DNA from: Synechococcales cyanobacterium CNB
Lineage (GTDB): Bacteria; Planctomycetota; Phycisphaerae; Phycisphaerales; UBA1924
Length of the DNA stretch: 64,000 bases
Reading direction: 5' to 3'
Assembly: GCA_030263455.1 (NCBI GenBank)
Contig: SZOZ01000010.1
Coordinates: 1-64,000 of the forward strand
Position 1 is the stretch's first letter. Every line of letters starts with the position of its first letter. Positions 1-7,470 of this stretch are shown here, one piece after another. The notes beneath the pieces are model-generated. The model worked only from the letters and a program-made list of their open reading frames with translations. It had not been told where the DNA came from and ran no database searches. A program made the translations under genes and the position numbers.

Positions 1-51
1 GACGATCGAATGAAGTCGCCTCGCGATGCCCTTCGTGCCGGTCGCTGCCAT
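1..51 (-). CDS. Start of an unidentified protein, cut by window edge
   Basis: An ATG on the minus strand at position 51 opens a frame that stays open to the window edge and begins MAATGTKGIARRLHSIV. A GGGAG stretch lies about eight bases upstream and could be its ribosome site. Only 17 residues are visible, too few to assign a family. The call rests on the start context and the minus-strand direction shared with the next seven genes. The 152 bases between it and the next gene contain an inverted repeat (GTTCACC / GGTGAAC) but nothing else recognisable. Confidence 0.3.
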   Translation of the reverse strand, partial: MAATGTKGIARRLHSIV

Positions 52-203
52 GGTCGGTCTCCCGATGTCCGGTGTGCGTTCACCAACCCGGCCCGCCGCG
101 ACGGTGAACCGGGCACAAGGCGCCCACGCCGGCAGTATGCCGGAAGAGCCTGCGCGCGCCAAGCGCATTTCGCTGGTTTTTGGCCTCAGAACGGCAGACC
201 CTG

Positions 204-638
204 CTACCTCACGGCATCACCCGGCACGCGAGGTGGGGGGCGGTCTCGGATGTCGGCTGCGGTTGGGGGTTCGGATTCCGCGCCGGCGGCGAAGCGGAGG
301 TCGGTGGGAATGCCGTAGGCGCGTACGCGGAAGGGTGGTTTGAAGAGGGCGAGTTCGTAGGCGTCGCCTGTGCCGCGGGGAGTGATGGGGGCGACGAGGA
401 CGCGGACGCGCGGGCCTTGCCAGTCGGGGTCGATGGGGGCTTCGAGGGGGACGGAGATGGAGCCGCCTGGGCCGACGAGGGGGGCGTCGAGGGTGGTGGT
501 GTCGCTCTGGCCTTCGTAGACGCGGAGGGCGAGGTCGGCGGTGGAGTCGTTGAGGAAGGTGAACTGGGGGTGCGACGTGCCGCAGGCGGCGAGGAGGAGA
601 GAGACGGAACCGAGAATCGTCGCGGCGTGGCGCATCAT
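204..638 (-). CDS. Putative lipoprotein of unknown function
   Basis: A 144-residue protein with a lipoprotein-type signal: a hydrophobic stretch ending LLLAACGT, so Cys-19 would be lipidated and the protein anchored to a membrane. The body (residues about 25-115) looks like a small beta-sandwich (TFLNDSTADLALRVYEG...) with a Pro-rich tail. No enzyme motif is visible. It resembles the lipoprotein at 2562-2960 in plan: lipobox, a word about N or T-rich strands, then a short beta domain, so the two may be distant paralogues. The start overlaps the stop of the upstream gene by four bases (ATGA), which suggests co-translation. Function unknown. Confidence 0.7.
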   Translation of the reverse strand: MMRHAATILGSVSLLLAACGTSHPQFTFLNDSTADLALRVYEGQSDTTTLDAPLVGPGGSISVPLEAPIDPDWQGPRVRVLVAPITPRGTGDAYELALFKPPFRVRAYGIPTDLRFAAGAESEPPTAADIRDRPPPRVPGDAVR

Positions 639-865
639 GGGGCCTGCTCCTTGGGCGTGGGGGGGGGCGGCTCGATGCGCATCTCTTCGACGACGGTGCG
701 CCGGAGCGTGACACGCCCGGCGGGGGTGTCGCGGGTCTGCTCCTGCGTTTCGCGGCGGAGGGTTTCGGTCTTCGGCGCGGCGGGGTCGTGGCGGACGCCC
801 TTCCAGACCTCGCCGAGGAACTCGCCGAGGGAGCGCATGAGGGTCTTGCGGGGGGCGCCGGGCAT
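635..865 (-). CDS. Small conserved-looking hypothetical protein
   Basis: A 76-residue, charged, soluble-looking protein. The N-terminal part (MRSLGEFLGEVWKGVRHD) is probably helical, and the C-terminal part carries the strand-like segment VTLRRTVVEEMRIE followed by a Pro-rich end. It has no signal peptide and no known catalytic motif. Met-10 (start at 838) is an alternative start, because no clear ribosome site precedes the first ATG. Its stop overlaps the start of the next gene by four bases, so the pair is probably co-translated with the lipoprotein downstream. I do not recognise a function. Confidence 0.6.
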   Translation of the reverse strand: MPGAPRKTLMRSLGEFLGEVWKGVRHDPAAPKTETLRRETQEQTRDTPAGRVTLRRTVVEEMRIEPPPPTPKEQAP

Positions 866-900
866 CGGAGAAGGATAGTGCGCAGCGTGCGTGTGCGCGG

Positions 901-1257
901 CTATCGCTTCTTTCCCTTCTTCTTTTCAGGTTCCTCGACGGTGACGCGTGTGCGCATCGACTTTCCGGTCTCGGTGTTGAAGCCGCACTGCACGCAGACG
1001 ACGCCGCCGGGGGGGATGGGGCTGTTGCACTGGGGGCAGGGCGTGGACTTCACGGCGACGGAGCCTTCGACAAGTCGCGCCATCACGGGGTCCGTGCCGC
1101 CGGTCTGCGGTTGGGGGGGCGCTTTCGCGGCGGCCCTGGCCTGCTGCTTCTCGATGCAGGCGCGGCAGGCGTATCGGCCCTGCCTGTCCTTGACGTGCGG
1201 ACGGGCGGAGCAGTCCTGCTTGCAGATGACGCAGACTTTGGGCTGTCCCTCGGCCAT
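901..1257 (-). CDS. Double zinc-ribbon protein of unknown function
   Basis: A 118-residue protein with two Cys clusters. The first (residues about 9-35) has CVICKQDC and CRAC. The second has CPQC at about residue 76 and CVQC at about 90. Each set of four Cys fits a zinc ribbon, and the end is a Lys-rich tail (EKKKGKKR). The Ala/Pro-rich stretch between the ribbons is a flexible linker. Proteins of this build often bind nucleic acid or other proteins, but nothing here specifies a target. It lies 21 bases upstream of no other frame; nuoE ends just before it at the lower-stream side (1279), so it is likely the next gene of the same minus-strand operon. Confidence 0.65.
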   Translation of the reverse strand: MAEGQPKVCVICKQDCSARPHVKDRQGRYACRACIEKQQARAAAKAPPQPQTGGTDPVMARLVEGSVAVKSTPCPQCNSPIPPGGVVCVQCGFNTETGKSMRTRVTVEEPEKKKGKKR

Positions 1258-1278
1258 CGCCGGCTCCGGTCGCGTGGG

Positions 1279-1818
1279 TCAGTGCCCGTGGGTGCGCTTC
1301 GCCTCGGCGAGGAGGCGGGGCACGTCGGCGGGCTTGAGGTTCTCGTGGAGGGTGTGGTCGATGAGGGCGGCCGGCGCGGTGCCGCAGGAGCCGAGGCACT
1401 CGAGCTCGATGAGGGTGAACTCGCCGTCGTCGGTGGTCTCGCCGACGTCGATGCCGAGGGCTTCGCGGACGGCGTCGGTGATGGCCTGCTGGCCGCAGAA
1501 CTCGCAGGCGATGGACCGGCAGACGGCGACGACGTGCCTGCCCTTGGGTCGGAGCCAGTACTCCTCGTAGAAACTGGCGGTGTCGAGGACTTCGGCGGGG
1601 GAGAGGCCGAGGTGGCGGGCGATCTCCATCATCGCCTGGTGGGGGATCCAGCCGTAGCGCTCCTGCACCATGTGAAGCGCGGGAAGGAGCGCGCCGGCCT
1701 TGCGCTCGTAGCGCGGGAGGATGCGCTCGTCGAGATCGCGGCGCATGTCGGCGGTCAGATACGGCTCGTCGCGGCGTTCGACCTGCGCGCCGGCGGAGTC
1801 CTTGGTGATCCACGCCAT
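1279..1818 (-). CDS. nuoE: NADH-quinone oxidoreductase subunit E
   Basis: A 179-residue thioredoxin-fold subunit of the NADH-oxidising arm of complex I. It binds the 2Fe-2S cluster N1a: CRSIAC (C-x4-C) and CLGSC (C-x3-C) are the four ligands, placed as in NuoE. The helical N-terminal half (MVQERYGWIPHQAMMEIARHL) is also typical of the family. The start MAWITKDS is chosen because it lies two bases after the upstream stop and matches family length. No nuoF or nuoG flanks it; the neighbours are a lamin-tail protein and a zinc-ribbon protein. nuoD is 59 kb away in this window, so complex I genes are scattered in this genome. Confidence 0.9.
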   Translation of the reverse strand: MAWITKDSAGAQVERRDEPYLTADMRRDLDERILPRYERKAGALLPALHMVQERYGWIPHQAMMEIARHLGLSPAEVLDTASFYEEYWLRPKGRHVVAVCRSIACEFCGQQAITDAVREALGIDVGETTDDGEFTLIELECLGSCGTAPAALIDHTLHENLKPADVPRLLAEAKRTHGH

Positions 1819-1820
1819 CG

Positions 1821-2543
1821 TCAGCGGCCCTCGTCGGTCGGTGCGCTCGCCTGCCGGCCGCCCGGCGGGGTGCCGGGGCTGAACCGTAGGCCGCCGACGG
1901 TGGGGTGCGCCGTAAAGGGTGAGCCTGCAAGAGGCTGCGTCCGCTGCACGCTGCCGGCGGAGGCGTTCGGGGCGCGCTCGACGACGGAGTCGGGGAATGG
2001 GGGCGGCGTGTCGGTCTTGCCCCAGGTGACGCAGGAGACCGGCTCGCCCTTGGCGTCCAGGAGCACGACCCAGTCGCCGTCGTTGGCGAGGCCGGTGCTC
2101 TTCGAGGTGTTGCTCATGGTGAAGACCCATGCGCCGTCGAAGTCGTCGTGGGGCTTGTCGGGGGCCTTGGTGGAGTCGCCGACGGGGCCGGTCCAGGTCT
2201 GATTCACGCCGTTGAAGACGACGACGACGGCGCGAGGGGGGAGTTCGAACCTGGGGAAGACGAAGGAGACCTGGTTGCTGCCGGGGGGGTTTCGGTCGTT
2301 GATGGTGTAGCCGTCGAGGCGGATGGGCTTGTCGTGCGGGTTGTAGAGTTCGACGAACTCGTCGCCGAGGGCGTCGCGGAGGCCGTCGCGGTTGGCGTCG
2401 CCCTCCGGCCCGCGCGGGACGGCGTAGAGGACTTCGGTGATGATGGGGTGGAGCGGCGCGCCGGCGGGAGTGCGCGCGGGCTGCTGCTGCGGCTGCTGCG
2501 CCTGGGCGGGCACGAGCAAGGCGATGAGCGCGAGTGGGAGCAT
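1821..2543 (-). CDS. Secreted lamin-tail-domain protein
   Basis: A 240-residue exported protein. A short signal peptide (LPLALIALLVPAQAQ) is followed by a Gln/Pro/Ala-rich spacer. Residues about 33-180 form a lamin-tail (LTD) fold: ITEVLYAVP..., DEFVELYNPHDKPIRLDGYTI, PRAVVVVFNG and WVVLLDAKGEPVSCVTWG are the typical blocks. In bacteria such domains sit on secreted or surface proteins and often accompany nucleases; no nuclease domain is present here. AAGGAG precedes the ATG at good spacing. It lies between a lipoprotein gene and nuoE with a two-base gap, an unexplained pairing. Confidence 0.8.
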   Translation of the reverse strand: MLPLALIALLVPAQAQQPQQQPARTPAGAPLHPIITEVLYAVPRGPEGDANRDGLRDALGDEFVELYNPHDKPIRLDGYTINDRNPPGSNQVSFVFPRFELPPRAVVVVFNGVNQTWTGPVGDSTKAPDKPHDDFDGAWVFTMSNTSKSTGLANDGDWVVLLDAKGEPVSCVTWGKTDTPPPFPDSVVERAPNASAGSVQRTQPLAGSPFTAHPTVGGLRFSPGTPPGGRQASAPTDEGR

Positions 2544-2561
2544 CGGGTTCTCCTTCGGCGA

Positions 2562-2960
2562 TCAGTCCGGGATCACGGTGAAGCGAGGCGAGCCGTAGGT
2601 CGCGTCGCCGTCGGCGACGACTTCGATGCGCTGGTAGCCGCGGCGGACGTAGAACTTGCTCGGCGGGAGTCCTGCCTCGTCGGCCTGCACAACATAGAGG
2701 CGCATGGGGTCGGTCCACGGGGCTTCGACGGGGCCGAGGGCCGCGCTCTCGCCGGGGGCGAGTCGCGTCGAGGCGAGGCGGACCGGCTCGTCGACGAGGC
2801 GGTCCTGCGAGAGCCAGGCGGTGATCGGGACACTCATGCGGTTGGTGAGGTCCACGGTGTAGGTGGTGTTGCAGGCGCCGAGCGTGAGCGCGCCCGCGGC
2901 GGCGACGCCCGAGCACGCCGCGAGGCGCGTGGCGAACCGTGGGAATGCACGTCGCGGCAT
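2562..2960 (-). CDS. Putative lipoprotein of unknown function
   Basis: A 132-residue protein with an N-terminal Arg-rich stretch, a hydrophobic segment and the lipobox LTLGACN, so Cys-30 is a likely lipidation site. The mature part (TVDLTNRMSVPITAWLSQD...) reads as a compact beta-sandwich with the ending RFTVIPD. AGGAG sits just upstream of the ATG. It is co-directional with the lamin-tail gene, 18 bases away. Similarity in plan to the lipoprotein at 204-638 suggests related surface proteins. No function can be named. Confidence 0.65.
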   Translation of the reverse strand: MPRRAFPRFATRLAACSGVAAAGALTLGACNTTYTVDLTNRMSVPITAWLSQDRLVDEPVRLASTRLAPGESAALGPVEAPWTDPMRLYVVQADEAGLPPSKFYVRRGYQRIEVVADGDATYGSPRFTVIPD

Positions 2961-3018
2961 GGTCGGCTCTCCTGCCCTCCGGCGCGGCGGGCGTGCCGCG
3001 GGCGGGAGGGCAGGATAC

Positions 3019-3597
3019 TCACTCCGGGGAGGTTCCCGCCAGTTCGGCCTTGAGCCATTCCTTGGCGGCTTCCCAGTCTCGCTTGACGGTGCGGGGGGAG
3101 CAGTCCATGGCTTCGGCGATCTGCTCGATGCGCAGGCCGACGAAGAAGCGGAGCATGACGACGCGGAAGATGCGCGCGTCGGTGCGTTCGAGTTTGTCGA
3201 GGGCCTCGTTGAGGGCGAGGAGTTCGCCGGCGGACTCGGGGCGCGAGGAGAAGCCGGTGTCGAGCGGGACGCGCTTTCGCCCCCCCCCGTGCTTGAGGGC
3301 GTGGCGCCGCCGGGCGTCGTCGATGAGGATGCGTCGCATGGTCTGGGCGACGGCGGCGAAGAAGTGGCCTCGGCTCTCCCACTCGGCCTCGGGCGTGGAG
3401 AGGACCTTGAGGTAGGCCTCGTGGACGAGGGCGGTCGGCTGGAGGATGCCGCTGGCGCGCTCGAACTTCATCTGGGAGTGGGCGTACCGGCGCAGGTCGG
3501 CGTAGAGGCGGTCGAACATCTCTTCGGAGCGGGCGCGCGCGGCATCGGCGGGATCGCGGCCGTCCGACGGCGGCAGCGGTGCGGTAGTCCCCTCCAT
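3019..3597 (-). CDS. ECF-type RNA polymerase sigma factor
   Basis: A 192-residue sigma-70 family factor of the ECF subgroup common in planctomycetes and acidobacteria. Region 2 spans about residues 25-95 (MFDRLYADLRRYAHSQM, LQPTALVHEAYLKVL, FFAAVAQTMRRILIDDARRR). Region 4 spans 135-190, with LRIEQIAEAMDCSPRTVKRDWEAAKEWLKAEL as the helix-turn-helix. The block LQPTALVHEAYLKL is a hallmark of this subgroup. The frame is open far upstream but the start MEGTTAPLPP gives family length. No anti-sigma factor is adjacent. It is transcribed divergently from the mechanosensitive-channel gene. The target promoters are unknown. Confidence 0.9.
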   Translation of the reverse strand: MEGTTAPLPPSDGRDPADAARARSEEMFDRLYADLRRYAHSQMKFERASGILQPTALVHEAYLKVLSTPEAEWESRGHFFAAVAQTMRRILIDDARRRHALKHGGGRKRVPLDTGFSSRPESAGELLALNEALDKLERTDARIFRVVMLRFFVGLRIEQIAEAMDCSPRTVKRDWEAAKEWLKAELAGTSPE

Positions 3598-3717
3598 GCC
3601 CTGCAACCTTAGCCCCCCGCGGCACTCGGCGCGGCGCGGACGAGCGGCGAGCGTGCGGGGGGTACGATGCACGCACGGGACGCGGGGTGCGCCCGGGCAT
3701 TTGCACACGGGGATCGC

Positions 3718-6700
3718 ATGGGGCGGGCTGACGCACGGGCAGGCATGGCGCTTCGGATGGTCGTCGCGCTGGTGGCGTGGTGCGTGGTCGGGCTGCCGGT
3801 GATGGCGCAGCCGACGCCGCCGCCCGAGGCGCCGCGGCTCGACGAGGTGGAGCGTCGCCTTGCGGCGGTGGGCGAACGGACGGACCTGCCGGAGTCGGCG
3901 CGGGTGGAGCTGGCGGGGCTGCTGCAGCAGACGATCGAGGCGTTGCGTGCGGCGCAGGGGTTCGAGGTGCAGATCGCGGAGTATGACCGGCTGATCGCGG
4001 AGTCGCCAGCGTTGCTGGAGCGCATCCGTGCGGAGCTGGCGGAGCCGGCGCCCGCGCCGGTGGTGGACCTGCCGGCGGGGGCGACGGTGCAGGACGCGGA
4101 GCAGCGGCTCGCGGAGTCGCAGGCGGAACTGGCCGCGGCGCGGGAGGAACTGGCGCGGCTGGAGGCGGAGCCTGAGCGTCGCTCGCAGCGGCGGACGGAG
4201 ATCGCGCAGCTGGTGGCGCAGGGGCGGGCGAGGCTGGCGGAACTGGACGAGCGGATCAGCCTCGCGCCCGCGCCGGCGGACGAGGTCGAGCGAGCGCGGC
4301 TGGACCTGCTGCTGGCGCAGCGGCGCGCGCTGGCGTCGGAGATCACGAGTTACGAGAAGGAGCGTGGGCGGTACGACGCGCGGCGCGAGGTGCTGCCGGA
4401 GCAGCGCAACCGTGCGGCGCGCCGTGTCGCCACGCTCGAGGCGACGGTTGCGGCGTGGCAGGCGGAGGCGCAGGAGCGGCGGCGCAGGCAGGCCGAGGAG
4501 CAGGCGCGCGAGGCGCAGCGGCTTCGGCGCGAGGCGGCCGCGCTGACGCCGGCGCTGCGCGAGCTGGCGGAGCAGAACCAGGAGATCGCGGACGCGAGGA
4601 CGGGTCGGGACGGCATCGCGGAGCGGCTGGCCAAGGCGAGGGCGGAGCTCAATGCGTTGCCGCAGGAGATCGTGCGGTTGCAGCGCGAGTTCGCGTCGGT
4701 GAGCCGGAAGGTGGACGCGGCGGGGCTGACGAGCGCGGTGGGTCAGTTGCTGCGTCGGCAGTTGGAGCGGCTTCCGGACGAGTCGCTGCTGCGGCAGCGG
4801 TCGCGTGAGCGTCGGGCGGCGGTGGCGGACAGCCAGGTGCGTCTGCTGCAGGCCGAGGAACTGGCGGCGAGCGTGCGCGACGAGGACGCGTTCATCGCGG
4901 ACCTGATCGCGGGGCTGTCGCCCCCGCCCGGGGAGGCGGAGGCGCAGGCGATCCGGGAGTTGGCGCGGGAGCTGCTGGCGCAGCGTCGGGCGTTGCTGGC
5001 CGCGCTGACGGACGACCACGAGTTGTACGTGGAGCGGATCGCGCCGGAGCTGGACGCGCTGAGCAGGCAACTGCTGCTGGCGACGGAGCAGTTCCGGGGG
5101 TACGTGGAGCGGCGCATCCTGTGGCTGCGGAGCGTTCGGGGGGGGGCATTGCCTGACCCTGTGCAGGCGGCGCAGGCGGCGCGGTGGCTGGTGGCGTCGC
5201 CGGATTGGCCGGAGGCGGTGCGGCGTGCGTGGGTCCGGTCGGCGACGGACACGCTGGCGTCGGGGCTGTCGGCGCTGCTGCTGGTGATGCTTGGGGGCGC
5301 GTCGCCGTGGGCGTCGCGTCGGCTGGCGAAGCTGGCGGAGTCGTGCCGGCGTTTCACGACGGACTCGTACCGGCTGACGATCAGGGCGCTGGGGTTGACC
5401 GCGTTGAAGGCCGCGCCGGTTCCGGCGGCGTTGCTGCTGCTGGGGTGGTGGATCGCGGCGCCGACGGACCAGGTGGAGATCGCGCGTGCGGCGGGACCGG
5501 CGTTGCGGCGCGCGGGGTACGTGCTGTTCGCGCTGCTGATGGCGTGGCACGCGTTGAAGCCGAACGGTCTTGCGGAGGCGCACTTCCGGTGGCCCTCGGC
5601 GACGGTGCGGCGAGTGCGCCGGCACATGCTCTGGTTCCTGTGCGCGGCGGGGCCGATCGTGTTCGTGGTGGGCACGATCGACCGGCAGACGGTGAGCGAG
5701 GCGTGGAACGAATCGCTGGGCCGGATGGCGTTCATCGCGGGGCTGGTGGCCCTGGCGGCGGTCGTCCAGAGGCTCTTCCGTCCGTCGGGGCCGATCGGCG
5801 TCTACTTCACGACGAGCAACCGTGGCGGCTGGATGGACCGGCTGAAGTGGGTGTGGTACCCGTTGCTGGTGGGCGCGCCACTCGCGCTGTGCGTGCTGTC
5901 GCTGGCGGGGTTCCACTACACGGCCCACGAGCTGGCGGTGCGGCTGGTCGATTCGATCCTGCTGCTGCTGGTCCTGGTGCTGGTGTACGCGATGCTGCTG
6001 CGCTGGTTGTTCGTGGAGCGCCGGCGGCTGGCGATCGCGCGGGCGAAGGAGCGGCGCGCCGCGGCGCAGGAACAGGCGGAGAGCGGCGTCGAGGCGGTCC
6101 CGCTGGCCGACGAGCGCGAGCTCGAAGTGCCGGTGATCGACGCGCAGACGCGGCAGTTGATCCGGGCGGTGGTCGCGGTGTCGGTGGTGCTGGGGTTGTA
6201 CTCGGTGTGGGCTGGGACGCTCCCGGCGTTGCGCGTGCTGGACCGCGTGCAGGTGTGGCCGACGGTGCGGATGCTGGACTCGATGTACGTGGACGACGTG
6301 TCCGCGCTGGTCGCTCCCGTCGCGGTGGATGCCGCGCCCGCGGCGCCCGCGGCTGCTGCGCCCGGGTCGGCTGGGGCGGGTGCATCTTCGCCGAGCATCC
6401 CCGGCGTGCCGCCGCTGACGCCGACGCGGGGCGCTTCGGAGAGCGAGTCCGGGGCGGCGATTCCGGCCTCGGTGACGCTGGCGGACCTCGGCGCGGCGGC
6501 GCTGCTGATCCTGCTGACGACGGTGCTGGCCCGCAACGTTCCGGGCCTGCTGGAGATCACGCTGCTCAAGCGGCTGCCGATGGACGCCGGCTCGCGGTAC
6601 GCGGTGAGCACGGTTGCCCGCTACCTGATTCTCATCGTGGGAGTGACGGCGGTGTGCACCGCGCTGGGGATCGGGTGGTCGAAGGTTCAGTGGCTTGCGG

Positions 6701-7311
6701 CCGCGCTGACGTTCGGGCTGGCGTTCGGGCTGCAGGAGATCTTCGCGAACTTCATCTCGGGCCTGATCATCCTGGCCGAGCGGCCCGTGCGCGTGGGCGA
6801 CGTCGTGACGATCGGGAACGTGTCGGGGACGGTCGCGCGCATTCGGATGCGAGCGACGACCATCCTCGACTGGGACCGGAAGGAGCTGATCGTTCCGAAC
6901 AAGGCGTTCATCACGGACCAGATCATCAACTGGTCGCTGTCGGACCCGACGCTGCGGCTGACGACGACGATCGGCGTGGCGTACGGGTCGGACACCGCGC
7001 TGGTCGAGCGCACGCTGCTCGCGGTCGCGAACGCGAACGAGAACGTGCTGAAGGACCCCGCGCCGACGGTCGTCTTCCAGCGCTTCGGCGAGAGCAGCCT
7101 GGACTTCGAGTTGCGCGTCTTCCTGCCGGCGATCGACCGGCTGGTGCCGACGCGACACCAGCTGCACCTGGCGATCGACGCGGCCTTCCGTGCGGCGGGG
7201 ATCGAGATCGCCTTCCCGCAGCGCGACCTGCACATCCGATCGGTCGATGGCGTGTTCACGGTGGCCCAGGACGGCTCGGTGCGTCGCGCGGCGGGCGGCG
7301 ATGCGTCATGA
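3718..7311 (+). CDS. Large MscS-family (MscK-like) mechanosensitive channel
   Basis: A protein of about 1197 residues (1214 if the ATG at 3667 is used; 3718 is preferred because GGGGAT precedes it). Order: a signal peptide ending VMAQ; a long periplasmic coiled coil (about residues 35-430) rich in Glu, Arg, Ala and Leu; about ten membrane segments between 510 and 985; an Ala/Pro-rich loop near 865-910; then the MscS core at about 1000-1190. The core shows the pore helix GLAFGLQEIFANFISGLII, the beta domain (RPVRVGDVVTIGNVSGTV) and the alpha/beta C-terminus. It should release solutes during osmotic downshock. Its 3' end overlaps the convergent ccoS gene by six bases. Confidence 0.92.
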   Translation: MGRADARAGMALRMVVALVAWCVVGLPVMAQPTPPPEAPRLDEVERRLAAVGERTDLPESARVELAGLLQQTIEALRAAQGFEVQIAEYDRLIAESPALLERIRAELAEPAPAPVVDLPAGATVQDAEQRLAESQAELAAAREELARLEAEPERRSQRRTEIAQLVAQGRARLAELDERISLAPAPADEVERARLDLLLAQRRALASEITSYEKERGRYDARREVLPEQRNRAARRVATLEATVAAWQAEAQERRRRQAEEQAREAQRLRREAAALTPALRELAEQNQEIADARTGRDGIAERLAKARAELNALPQEIVRLQREFASVSRKVDAAGLTSAVGQLLRRQLERLPDESLLRQRSRERRAAVADSQVRLLQAEELAASVRDEDAFIADLIAGLSPPPGEAEAQAIRELARELLAQRRALLAALTDDHELYVERIAPELDALSRQLLLATEQFRGYVERRILWLRSVRGGALPDPVQAAQAARWLVASPDWPEAVRRAWVRSATDTLASGLSALLLVMLGGASPWASRRLAKLAESCRRFTTDSYRLTIRALGLTALKAAPVPAALLLLGWWIAAPTDQVEIARAAGPALRRAGYVLFALLMAWHALKPNGLAEAHFRWPSATVRRVRRHMLWFLCAAGPIVFVVGTIDRQTVSEAWNESLGRMAFIAGLVALAAVVQRLFRPSGPIGVYFTTSNRGGWMDRLKWVWYPLLVGAPLALCVLSLAGFHYTAHELAVRLVDSILLLLVLVLVYAMLLRWLFVERRRLAIARAKERRAAAQEQAESGVEAVPLADERELEVPVIDAQTRQLIRAVVAVSVVLGLYSVWAGTLPALRVLDRVQVWPTVRMLDSMYVDDVSALVAPVAVDAAPAAPAAAAPGSAGAGASSPSIPGVPPLTPTRGASESESGAAIPASVTLADLGAAALLILLTTVLARNVPGLLEITLLKRLPMDAGSRYAVSTVARYLILIVGVTAVCTALGIGWSKVQWLAAALTFGLAFGLQEIFANFISGLIILAERPVRVGDVVTIGNVSGTVARIRMRATTILDWDRKELIVPNKAFITDQIINWSLSDPTLRLTTTIGVAYGSDTALVERTLLAVANANENVLKDPAPTVVFQRFGESSLDFELRVFLPAIDRLVPTRHQLHLAIDAAFRAAGIEIAFPQRDLHIRSVDGVFTVAQDGSVRRAAGGDAS

Positions 7312-7470
7312 TCGCGGGGCGCGCTCGGGCGGGTCGTCGTCGGGCAGCATCCGCGCGGCTGGGGTTTCGAGGTCGTCGAACTGACCCTGGCGCGCGGCCC
7401 GGATGAACGCCCACACACCGAGCGCGGCGAGCGCGATCGCCAGCGGGAGAACGAGGTAGATCACGCTCAT
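7306..7470 (-). CDS. ccoS: Cbb3 oxidase assembly protein CcoS
   Basis: A 54-residue membrane protein beginning MSVIYLVLPLAIALAALGVW. A single membrane helix is followed by the characteristic CcoS block FIRAARQGQFDDLETPAARML and a short acidic tail. In other bacteria CcoS is needed to insert haem b and copper into CcoN. The gene overlaps the end of ccoI by ATGA and is the last gene of the operon; its own end overlaps the convergent channel gene by six bases. It is shorter than most gene callers' cut-off, but the family match and the position make it secure. Confidence 0.9.
   Translation of the reverse strand: MSVIYLVLPLAIALAALGVWAFIRAARQGQFDDLETPAARMLPDDDPPERAPRS

Noticed and set aside
3019-7233. 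A 1404-codon open frame on the minus strand antisense to the channel gene
   Set aside because: It is an Arg/Pro/Gln-rich shadow produced by GC-rich third positions; only its last 192 codons, the sigma factor, show family motifs.
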